In this document: one piece after another, positions 46,395 through 58,300 of the stretch | How the letters are laid out: each line of letters begins with the position of its first letter | Numbering within the stretch: position 1 is the stretch's first letter | NCBI GenBank assembly: GCA_030549495.1 | Contig: JAUIRK010000763.1 | Location: 124,001-188,000, forward strand | From: Nectonema munidae | Lineage: Eukaryota; Nematomorpha; Nectonematoida; Nectonematidae | DNA: 64,000 nt | Reading direction: 5' to 3' | Made by a program: the position numbers and the translations under genes | The notes under the pieces: model-generated | What the model was told of the DNA's origin: nothing | The model's input: only the letters and a program-made list of their open reading frames with translations | Databases searched by the model: none

Positions 46395-49300
46395 CTGAAA
46401 GCAAATAATTCAAACAGTGCCATGTGTGCTGCTGTAAAACCATGATAAAAATCTCAATCATTAACTCAAACCGGTTAACGACGAGAATAATCTGATGAAT
46501 ATTTAAAATGAATCGACTGATTAACTATTTCAATGAGTTTATATAGCACTTAAGCCTGATGATTTTTATTTTATAGAACACGGATGTAACATTGGGGCTT
46601 GGTCCTTTGTGGACCAAAATTTTGAAGACTCAGATAATAATCTGTAACTTTAATTAGATGATTAATATTTAACACATAGATGTTAACTGCCAACTCGCTT
46701 GCGACACAAGAGTTTGAAACCACTGGTGTGGGTAAACGTCATTAAAATTTAATAAACAATAAATTTAGAAACAATTTTAAAATAATAAGTTAATTAACTG
46801 CTTATTTAGTTAGCTTATTTAAAACCTGGTATTGATAGTAATTTCGTTGATATATAATCTATTACAAATCTGTTTATTATTTTTGCGGTTTTTAAGTCTT
46901 TATTTTTTTCGAATTATTTGCTATTAGAATGTACCTTTTTCTGTAAATTTGTTGATAAATCAATTTATGCCTCTCTTCAATATTAAAGGCAAACTAATCA
47001 TACACTTTTAAGTAAGTTGAAATTCGTTTTTTTTAAATATTTTTTGAATGATAAAGCTAGTAATCTAACTTTGAAATAAAAAAATTGCAATGTTCTGACT
47101 TTTTTAATTATATTCAAAATTGCAATATCTTATTTATAAATTATTATTTGTAAAATCTAATTTCAATTTTCTTAATTATATCAGAATATTTAACTTTACA
47201 GCACCACTTCTCAGGTAATAAAAATTATCTGTTTTTTCATTTAAAAAAGAAGAAGATTAGTGTTCAAAATTCTGATCTATCTTTTTCAGACCCAATGGAT
47301 ATTAATGTTCGATAAAATACAAGTCGACTGTCTTTACCTTATCTAATTGAAAAATAAAATGACGGTTGATTTTCAAAAGAGAGTGGGTAAAAAATTAAAT
47401 TTTTAAACAAAATATGAATTAAGTAAATGCAAGAAGCAATAATAATCTTTTACAAACACTGTTGACAAAGATTTAGCTGGTAGCATGTCAATATCTGAGA
47501 TTGAACATCTTGGTAAAATTTTCTTTAACATGTTCACTAGAAATTTTAAGTGTAATCATCAGCTTTGTTTTAATGGAATTTTATGTACTTAAAACATGAT
47601 TTTCATTTCTTGCGGCACTTATGTAAAACTGGTTGTCATAGGATTAAACTGATTTAGGCTGCTGGCTACACTGCAAGGCAAGCTTTTGGATTCGATTAAG
47701 ATTTTATTGATTGTGTTGATGTAATAATTTATAGTAATAGATATTTTCTCTTTTATACTTTACCCGGTTGTCGAATTTGCAAAAATAAAATTGAATTGAC
47801 TGATTATTCCCAAAGCGAATTTTGGAGTAATGAGATGACTTACCATAGTGATGAATTCCCAAGACATCCATCTGACAGGCAAGCCGTTTTTGTTGTAGTG
47901 TGTTGTGGCGTAGAGTGGACGAGATTTAGCGATGTTGCTGAGTTTGATTTGGATCGAATTCTGAGAATCATTTGAGATGTGTGAGATCAAGCAGTTTCTG
48001 CAACTTATGTCTCTGTGAACCAAGCCCAGGGCTTGAATGTGGGCAGCAGCCTTTGATATCTGCCAGATCATGGAGAGGAACGAATTGTAACTGAATATAA
48101 AAGATCTCTCTTTTACTTGAAAAATAGTTTTATACTTCAAACCTTATTTATATGTTCCTAGATTTTACCGTCAATTCTTTAACCCTAGGAAAGTCAACAT
48201 AAAGTTTCCAAGACGAAGATATTAGAAGTTTGTTATAAAATAGATGCAAAGCTTAATTTTACTTCAAAAAGATAAACATTAGATATATTATGTTTTATAA
48301 GCAACACAAATTTTAAGTTATTTGTTATTAAGACTTTATCTCAGGGGTTCGATAAAACGCGTTTGGAAAATCGAGGTAGAAAATTGAATTATCTTTCACA
48401 AAATTTTATTAAATTTAACTTAAATGCTCAAAAATAATTTATTTTTGGGTTTCTATGCAACCCCATGGCTTTCACAGTGTATCTCATACAAAAGGAACAG
48501 TTAGGATTATTTTCAGCCCTTATAGAATAAGTTATAAACACTCAAAATTTTAGAGAAGGAGGCAAATTTCTTATAGGAGGTGTGATCGTCATTTCACTGA
48601 TAAGCCTTCTTTTTTATTTGTCAATATCACACCGAAAGCAAGAATAATAATGATCCTAAATAGTTTGACATATGTGGATTTCTTGCTTGTGTTCAAACTA
48701 AGATGCCTGCAAAATGGATAAGAGCTATGAAAGTTTGAATAAACATAGCTCAAAACCATTAAATCTAAACGGTTTAAACTTTTAATCTACATTACCAGAA
48801 ACTGCCTTAATGTTATGATATGGCTACATATGTCCTTTGGAATCACAATATAAAGAGTCGAATATTAAGGCATATAATAGAAAAAAATAAGTTCCTCGCT
48901 TATGAAAAGATGCTTTTTATACCCATCAAAAAAGTCGAATGCAAGCCAAACTTTCTCAAATTGCGAAAAAAATGAATGCAATGAAAGAGCAGCGTGTCAT
49001 TTGTGAATTGAAATAAGTGTAGTAATTTTTGAAGTTAACTTTTAATTTTGGTATACTGAATATTTCATATGCATGTCTCAATAACTAGGTTATAAGTTAA
49101 AATAAAAGAAAAACTTGAGATTATATTGGTTCATAACATCGTTTGATTGAGAAAAAAATATATAGGAGATAACAACTAAAAGGTATTTTGTGGTACTTTA
49201 TCCTGATAAAATGTCAAAGATCAAAAATTTTGATTAAAAGAAAGATTCAAGTCGATTAAAGTAAAAAGTAGCAATGCCCAAATTAACAACGAATTATTGA

Positions 49301-52300
49301 TTTCTAGCTTGTGGCATTCCTATTTCATGTGACACACATATATCAACACAACAAAGCAAAAATTACGAAAGTCCATTGTCACTCCTTCTGAGGAAGTGAT
49401 GCAAGTCTTCATTTCCAATGCTTTCATAAGCGGCATAGATCGGAAAAGCCATTGCATCCTTGAACACGCCCAACATTCTTGTTATATTTTCTTGGGATAA
49501 TTGTGCTTCCAAAGTTAATTCTCTCAAAAATGCCAATCTTTTAACGAAAAGAAAATATTTAAGAACAAAAGCAACACTGCAATGAAATAAATCTAAAAAA
49601 AAGTTGTTTGATTAATCACCTTTTACGTTCATTACTTTAACAAGCACCTTAATTTTAATCATTTGGTCTTTAAAATCAAAGTTTTTCCAATTGTTTATTA
49701 ATCCTTAAATGTTGTACATCTTTTCATTAAATTCTATCTCACTGTTTCAAATACCTAGTTGTCAACTTTTACCAGCTTTTATTTTACCCGTTAACGCCCA
49801 GAGTCGACTTTACAAAAATAAAATCGTCTGCGTTTAACAAAGCTCTTTAATACAAATCTTCTGCTTTTAACCCGTTAACGACCACAATAATCAGAAGATA
49901 TCTAATGTAAAGCAGGCGATTTGTATTAAAAAGCATCGATAAATGCTGACGATTCGATTTTTATGAGGTCGATAACCGGTTAAAATATCATTTCAACTCT
50001 AAAGTTTCCTTGCTTTTAATATATTTAAAATGTTAGCTTTCTATATAGTAAAAGCTATGGCAATGAAAGAATTTAAAGGGTTTAACAATCAGAGATTGGT
50101 TCATTTTTAGCAGAGGAGAGAAAGCTAAACAGTTTTTCCCGGTTCTGCAACATCCCAGGGTCCGGCACTAATTTTTCACAATTTTTGCTCTCGACAAAAA
50201 ATTTGCTTCGCTCGATTTTTCATTTGATTGTTTAAAATGTAAAATTTATTTTTATTTGATATAGTATTTTATTTTCATCAATAAAAATTCATTAATCTAA
50301 GAAGCGTTTTCTGCATTTTTTAAATCAGTATCCATAACGTTCATTATATTTATCTTAATTATTATCATTCATTCGATCGAATATATAATTATGATAATTA
50401 GCTTAATCAAAATGAATCTTTGGCCACAATCAAAAATGCGTGCTTCCCCATAAAAGCTATCAGATTTTCTTTCATAACTTCTCGCTAACTTCTAGTTGTA
50501 TAAAGTATAACGATAAATTTTTTTCATTTATTTAGACACTTTGTGAGCATAACACATTTTTTATTAGAATTTACGCTTTTTATTCCATCTCTAAATTTTT
50601 TTGCTCAAATTTTTGAAGCAAGATTAAAAGATTGCCACGAAAACAAAAACTAATAATGGTTAAAGTACCAGTATTTCATTACGCTAAAAATAGAACGACT
50701 AGTGATTATTTGACATCAATTTATGGCACACAAATTATTTATAAAAAGGGATGTACAGGTTGATGGAAATTCGCATCCGTAATAATGGACTCTTTTCCAA
50801 GTATCAAAAAAAATCGGAATAAATTTGGTGATTCTTTAATCAAGTTTAAAATAGAACCTCTTTTTGAGTTTTGCTTCATTTTTCCACTTGTTAAATATTT
50901 ACACTAAAATTTCTTGAAAAATATAAACTAGATACTCCAATCAAATTTTGGTAAACTTTAACTTTGTAAAAAATTTGTATTAGTCGTTTATATTCAGTTT
51001 AAAGGATTAATCAAATTTAAACGAATTGCTTTATCCATGTATCTTTAATTTATTTCCTTTCACAAGATAAAACGATTAGTATTTGAACCGGTATCTACAA
51101 AATTTTGCATTAAAATGGATTAAACTGTCTCACTTTTGTCTTTTATTAGCATCAGAGTTTAACACTTTCACGATAACAATGGAAGAATCAGAAAGTGCGA
51201 AGTCGTTGAGTGAGGATAAATCGATTAACTTTTCGCAGTTGTGCTTGGAGAAATGTATTTGCCCAAATTTTCCATGACCCAAATGCTCGACAAATACCAG
51301 ACTTTGTGGATGAATCGTTGAAATTCCTTCTTTTGAAAGAGTTTTCATTTCGTGTTCACTGTTGTTCGTTTTGTTTTCCATGCCGTAGGAAATATTTCCA
51401 CAGCAACCAAAGAGATCCTTCAAATTTTGTATGTAAATTCATTGAAAAATCCAAAACTTTTTTGACTTTTCTCAACCCTTTGAGGAGCAGTTGCTTAAAG
51501 ACGAATCATCTGATTTCTTTTTTCAATCGAATTTTTTATATTTAAAGTAGACGATTTCGCTTCAAGGGACACTGGTCCCCAAAAGGTTCACTTAGTTTTA
51601 CCATGTTCAAGACACTTGAAGTTGCATATGGGCTGGGCGTGTTGCTGGATTCAAACGCTTGACTCCTTTCATACTTCTCGTTTTCACTGCTAGGACACGC
51701 ATAATTTTGAAGACTTTCTTTGTACGAGTTCAAGCGGTTGTCTAAAAAAACTTCCTCTTTAATAATAATAAAAATAAATACCATCATCTATTTTTAATTG
51801 CTACTATCTCATCAATCTAGTCAGGTGATTAGGATAAACGTGACATTGGCTATTTTTATTTACCCAACTCAAATGGCACTGCTTCTATCCAATTAGAAAG
51901 AAGAAAATTCAAGTATTTCAATTCACAGACTAAATGTTCACAGTCTGAAAGAATAAAGGTCCCATGATAAACAATTCATGTCTCACAATTATAGGATCTA
52001 CTTTAAATGCTGTCTTATTCCATCCTACATATCGAACGCTTTGCCTGACACTTTTTTTAAAGTAAATCTGATGTTACTTATATTTCTCTCTCTCCAGTTA
52101 AATCCATGAAAACCCCTTTAGATAAAGAAAAAAAACCTTTGCGAAATATACGCCTACCTGATTGGTGGGAAAGTTTTAAAGCAATTTTTATTTTTCAATT
52201 TCAGTTTTAAACGAACTTACTTACTAGCAAACTAAGATATAATTAACTTACTAATTAAAAATATTATTATTTCAAATATAGATTTTGAATTTAAAAAAAT

Positions 52301-55300
52301 AATTACAAGTTGGTTTTTTTCCATAGTTCTTTTCTAAGAGCAATCTTTCCCAAGATGATTTTTGCGTTCCTAATTCAAATAATATCCACGTAAACACATT
52401 AAGTACTCCAGAGAAAAGACACTTGGTATTAAAAAGTCAGAGTATAAAAAGTATGCTGTCTTAATTTCTTCTTAAAACTTTCCTAAGTTTCTTATATCAG
52501 TTAGAGTATTAAATTTTACGTTTTTTATATTACTACTGCTTTGTCAAACATACAGCTGGATATAAAAATTAACAATGAATAAAAAAATAAGCATGAATTT
52601 GTTGGCCTTTTTTCATTTGAACATTTATCACACTACTACTATTCGATCAATTTGCTTTTGAGAAATTAACTTGGAGAAACTCCCATAGATTCGTCAGTTG
52701 AATGTCTTTTAATTCAAAATAAAAAAATTAATGAGTTCCAATACAAAATTTGCAAAGATACGAAAAAAATTATATCAACCTTGGAAACCTTTAAGATTAT
52801 TTCATTTTAAAATCTTTTTAGAGCCCTCTTTGTAATGTGATAAGCCTTCGTGTCCCGGCTTTTCTATTTTGTAACGGCATTATAATCTCTTGACGAGCAT
52901 AATGATCGAAAATGCATCTTAAAAGTTTTCTTTTTTTCATGAATAAAACCCTTTGCTGTTTTGCGCATGTTTCCCTCTGCTTTATTTTACTCCAAAAGCA
53001 TTTTTTCTGTTAAAAAGTGTAAAATTGAAAAACTTACGAACGTGTTCCGGGCAGCTCTCATGAAACTTTTCGCGAAATATCTTTTCAATGTGGCGTGGCA
53101 GAGTGGAATGGGGAATGTTTGGGGGCATTCCGTCATCGCGCAAAGCAAAGCGATTTCCATCATTGACGTAGTTGTTGGCTGTGGCGCAAAGGGTGACGCG
53201 CTTGTTCGAATTTGTGTCGAATGAGAGGGAGTTTGTGATATCCATGCTCATGTCATTCATGTTGATTCTGACGCGTTGTTTCTTAGCAGCCAACTTCTCT
53301 GCCTGCTTCACCAATTTATTTTTCACGCAGCGATGACGAAGAAAGAGAATCTGTTGGAGCGATATAAAATATTTATTTCACTTTTTAGAAAATTATGCAT
53401 AAGAGGAAATTTGGACATTTTTTTGCATTGAAAAAGTGTAGTTATAACATATATATTTTAACAAAATAGAGGTCAATGCCTGTAAAATTTGCTTCTTGAT
53501 ACTATTAAATAATCAAAATGGATCAAGTTTGTTTTTATAATCGTTGACCCTAAGAGAATTAACAACTGCACCCCGCAAGAAATTCCAATCATCAAAGTTT
53601 CTTTGTGTTAAATAAGTTTGACGATAGTTGTTTTGAAAACTTTCAGATTTAAACTGGTAAAAGTGCGATCGAGGAATTCTTGCAGAAAACTCACGCAAAG
53701 CATCGTCTTTTATTATCATCATATTGTTCTTTCTAGTGCTGAAAATGATGATCATTTCATTTCTTTTTTTCTGTAGTGAAGTGAAGGTAAGTTTAAAAGT
53801 TTCATTCTTTCAGAGTAGGAAACAGTTCTCATGCTATGTAAACTTTTAGTAAAGTTTTTTGAACTTTTTCAATCTTCTTGACATCACTAGCAAAATAACT
53901 GCCATAAATTACGTTTGCGTATTAGAGGATTGGTCTTACCAAAGACTTAAAAAGGTAGATAGCAACTCCATTATTTGATATTACGAAGGTGTTTTTCAAA
54001 ATACGTATCGTAGAATATGCTTTTTTCACAACAGTCGAAACATGTAGATTGAAATTAATCATTGAGTCAATTATCAATCCTAGGTCATTCTGTTTTTGAA
54101 GTTTAGACAGAGCCAAACCACTGCTTTAGAATAATAGCATATATATTAATTCCTTGAAAACTATTTCTTCATTCTATTTATCTTATATATAATTATTATA
54201 TTAAACTCGAATTTGTATTATTATGTAATGAATATCCTATTTATCTTAATTTTATTTAGTTAAATGTTTCGAAATTTACGTTGCAGTTTATCCACACATA
54301 CTAGGTATGTTCCTGAAAATAATAGATTATAATGAGCGCGGATTTTCCACGTTGGCGGATTAACCGCGAATGCAAGGGGCGCTAAATCCCTTTTTACACT
54401 TCTAATTATATTTGAGCTTTGCATTGAGATTTTGCTTTGTTTATTTTTGTTTTCTCCCTCACTTTCGTAGCATCAATGCTTTCCAATAATTTCATTTTTG
54501 AAGTCATTTTGGCAATTATTTTTGCATATAAATTATGTAAAAAATAAATATCTTACATTTTTGACTTAAAATCATTAGAAAACACTCCCTCTAAAGAATT
54601 CCAACTATTTGCGTCCTTTTTGAATCGTAATTTGTTCTGAATTATTTTCTTCTATGAAAAACATCAAAAATTATCATACAAGCAGATTACGTGATTCGAA
54701 GCTTACTAACATTCTCAGGATACAAAACAGTAGCATGTGAACAGATATTGAAATCTAAAGCAGAATCTCTTACCAATGTTGTCTGAATAAAATTTTGTAT
54801 TTTAATTTGCTTATAAATTTTTCATTTTAAACTTTTCTAAAATTCAAATCACTACTTGTTGCCCAGTAATGTTACTTAAAATTTAAAATTGGCCCATAAA
54901 AATAAGGGTGGACTTTCCTTGTTTAGAGACTTTGAAGAACGATGTATTTTTGTCTATGATCGCGACTATTAAAGTTTCTAAAAAAGAATGTGGCGTTTGT
55001 TTCATTTGAAAAAAAGCCTTTCTTGTTAGCATCTCTAATGGCTCAGAAGAAATCTAAAGATGTTCACCAAAGTTATGAACGCTCAATTCTAAAGAAAATT
55101 AAATGAAATTTTCCTATACTTTTTAGTTGTTTGCATTGCATCAAAGGAGAAAATATTTTTCCTTAATGGACAGATGAAAAGGGTATACCGCGATCCGGTA
55201 TCGAACTGCGGACGCTAAGACCAACCCCCTACGCTTCATCCACTATAACATCTGCCGACCTAATTAATAAGTGAATAGAAGTATATGGTATTTAGATGAG

Positions 55301-58300
55301 TACTTACAATGACTAGACCAGATGAGAAGAGGATGAGACAGCATAGAACAGCTATCACAATGAAAGTGTGCGGAACTTCTTCCTTGTCTGCTTTATTCAC
55401 GCCAAACATTATGATTTCTGGAGCTTAAAAGAGCGTATTATATTTTTTTCGCATTTAAAAGCGTGAAAGAGCAGCAAAGAGCTCAGCAGTCTTTTTAAGC
55501 GTAATCTAGCCACTCAAGGGGTGAATCTGGATATCTTAATTCAGATATGAAGCAATTGAACAATTATCACTCATGATATGACCGTAAAATGTAGGTATAT
55601 CTCACTTACTAATACAATTCTAATGTCAATAACCTTAATTTAGATATCTGATTGACTGATTATATCTTATGTTACAAAAGCTAAATAAAATAAATTTAAT
55701 TTGAAAATGTCCAATTCAAAGCATATTTTGAATATAAATATTTCAAATATTAAAACTCGAATAAACTGGACAAAAACTTTGAGTGAATTTAAAGAAGAAG
55801 TGATGCTTCACAAATAAGCTAGAATGTATCTTTGCTGTGTTTCTAATTATTTTTTACATAATATCTTTCTATCTTATTTATTGGGCTAATTTTTTTCTCT
55901 CCCCTCATACAAGTGTTTTGATAATAATAATAATTGGCCATGTTTTCTCGCCGCCTTTCACCAGTTGCCTACCATATGTGTGGCATGGTATATCGGTTTT
56001 GTGTTAAAAAGAGGTGGCATTGGGTCATTGCCCTTTTGTTAAAATAAAGTATCGATTGATGCCAATTGAATTCTTTCAGTTTACTTTGAAATAACTAAGT
56101 TTTCAAAATTGCCTATTTTTCTACATGAAAATTTATAAGGGATTTTTGTCTAAATTGTAATCATTTTTAACACATTTGCTTGATCACTTGCACATGTCTT
56201 CTATGTAAAATTAAAATAATATTGGAATCCATTAGCTTGGAATTCTTTTTTCTATTCTGTGCGCGATAAATCAAATTTTTGAATCATTTTAAATTTAAGT
56301 CAACTATTTTTCATTTAATGAAAAAAATGTTTAAAAATTGCCTAGTCATATAAATTTTAAGAATGTAAAAATTTTTTTACGATCTGCTTTAATTTTTAGG
56401 TATAGTTTGGTCTCCGAATTCTTCGTTATAAATTATACATGGATTAAAAATATTTGTTTTAAAAAATTTGGTGACTATAATCTATTCTAGTATATTTGAC
56501 ATTAAAATATATTATAATTATATATCTATTCTAGTATATTATTCTAGAAGGAATTCTACAACGCTCATGTGTAAAGCCTAAAGTATATAAAAGAATTACT
56601 GTTTGGTGATAACCTTCTTTCAATGATCTTTTCGTTTGATATTTTGTTTTCAATTACTTTAACTTCGCTAAAAAATGGAGATTTCTCTAAATAAAGTAAA
56701 AAAGTGTTCAAATATGAGTTTATTCATTTACAATGTCAAATTAAATGATATCTGGTTGTGAATAAAAAAATTTGAATCAATAGCTAGACATAAAATTTAA
56801 CAAGAAAAATTTAAATATTAATTGAAGTATTTTTTATTGAACTGTATGATATCTAAAACATCTTTCTGACTTGAAAAAAATTCCACCCAAATAATTTAAC
56901 CAAAAGTTTAAGGACAAAAATGGTTCACAAATTTCATTATTTTTATACAAAATTAAAGATTGATGCACTTTCCAAAGAAGATTTATAGAATATGAGAGAA
57001 AAGTTAACTGGTTAGCCAGCTCAATAACAAGCAGATATAGGAAAGAGAAAAAAGTTTGTTTACTTGAGTTATGGCACTTACTTGATGAAAACGTGATTTC
57101 TGAAAGTAAGATCCATTCACTTTGAAATGCAAATGAAAGCTTAACAAACTTCGCTTCTCGATTGAATAGGTCCACTTCCACATTTCTTGCCAAACTTGAT
57201 TCTCTGTCCTTATCGTAGACAAAATTTACGCCAAGTTCTCTGTCATAAATTCTTCCATCCAAACTTAAAACGTATAAAAAAAGTTTAATACTCAACTTGT
57301 TCAGATAATTAATTTTATATGCCCACATTCATTTAAAATAATTTAGTTGTGAAAAAAAAATGCATTTGCAATTTTTCATATTAAAAATCCTTCAACAAGC
57401 GAAAAAATAAAGCAGGAAATATAGAACCAATATAAAAGTATACACATATAAAAATAATTTTTTTGTTAATTTAGTTATATTATATTTAATATTTATAGTA
57501 TCTATTTATCCTAGTTTATTTTCTGACCAGTTGAAGGCTTTTAAAATCCAAAATTTATAACGATAACTTTTTCCAGAAAATAGATTATTTTGTAATTTTA
57601 AGCTACATTGGTTGGAAAGTAAATCCTTTTTTTACATCTCACTTTGTTTATTTGATTTCTTATTTTTGTGGTGATTTTCGTGTTAATACCATATTTACTA
57701 ATTATTTTTAACTATGTAAATATTTGAATATAGGTTGTTTAATGATAATTTTTATTAATTAACCAACTACTTTTAATTAACTCATTAATTAACTATATTC
57801 TTTTTACTAAATATTTAACATTGAGGTTAACATCTATTAAGGAGTGTATTTTTTGAAATACTATCTGATCTTTTCAAGTTCAATAGAGCTATTACTTTGA
57901 CAAAATTTCTTGCAACTTAATCAATTTTTCAAAAGAAATTATGCAAATGTTATATATATTAATTTTTTATAGTTAAAAATATACACTGGTTATAGTAAGG
58001 ATATCTGGAAAGTATGAGTAGTACCTGAATAATACTTGTAGGCGACTAAATACCTCAATTTTGTCGTAGAAGAAATTGCTACAATGGATGATGACACTGC
58101 TGAAATAGCGAAGTTCTTGAAAGTGGAAAATAATTTGGACAGGATCTCCGCCACTCGAGTTTTTCCATCCCACCCAATCAAAGCCTAAAGCAGACAATTG
58201 GTTAAGGATTTCAAAAAAGAAACCTTGGCTTACCAGGCTTTAAGGGAGGCTGTCCCGAAGATTCTTCGTGGCTGCTATAGTGATAGTTGTCACTTCCGGT

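Noticed and set aside
51210-51545. 111-codon Cys- and Phe-rich + frame
   Set aside because: Antisense of the kinase N-lobe exon; no independent motif.
52961-53224. 87-codon + frame
   Set aside because: Antisense of the juxtamembrane exon.
54330-54400. GC-rich GCGCGGATTTTCC ... GGATTAACCGCGAA patch as a pogo/Tigger end
   Set aside because: Only one end seen and no transposase nearby; too weak to list as an element.
55181-55260. Possible functional tRNA gene
   Set aside because: A and B boxes are present, but the acceptor stem cannot pair; called tRNA-like instead.
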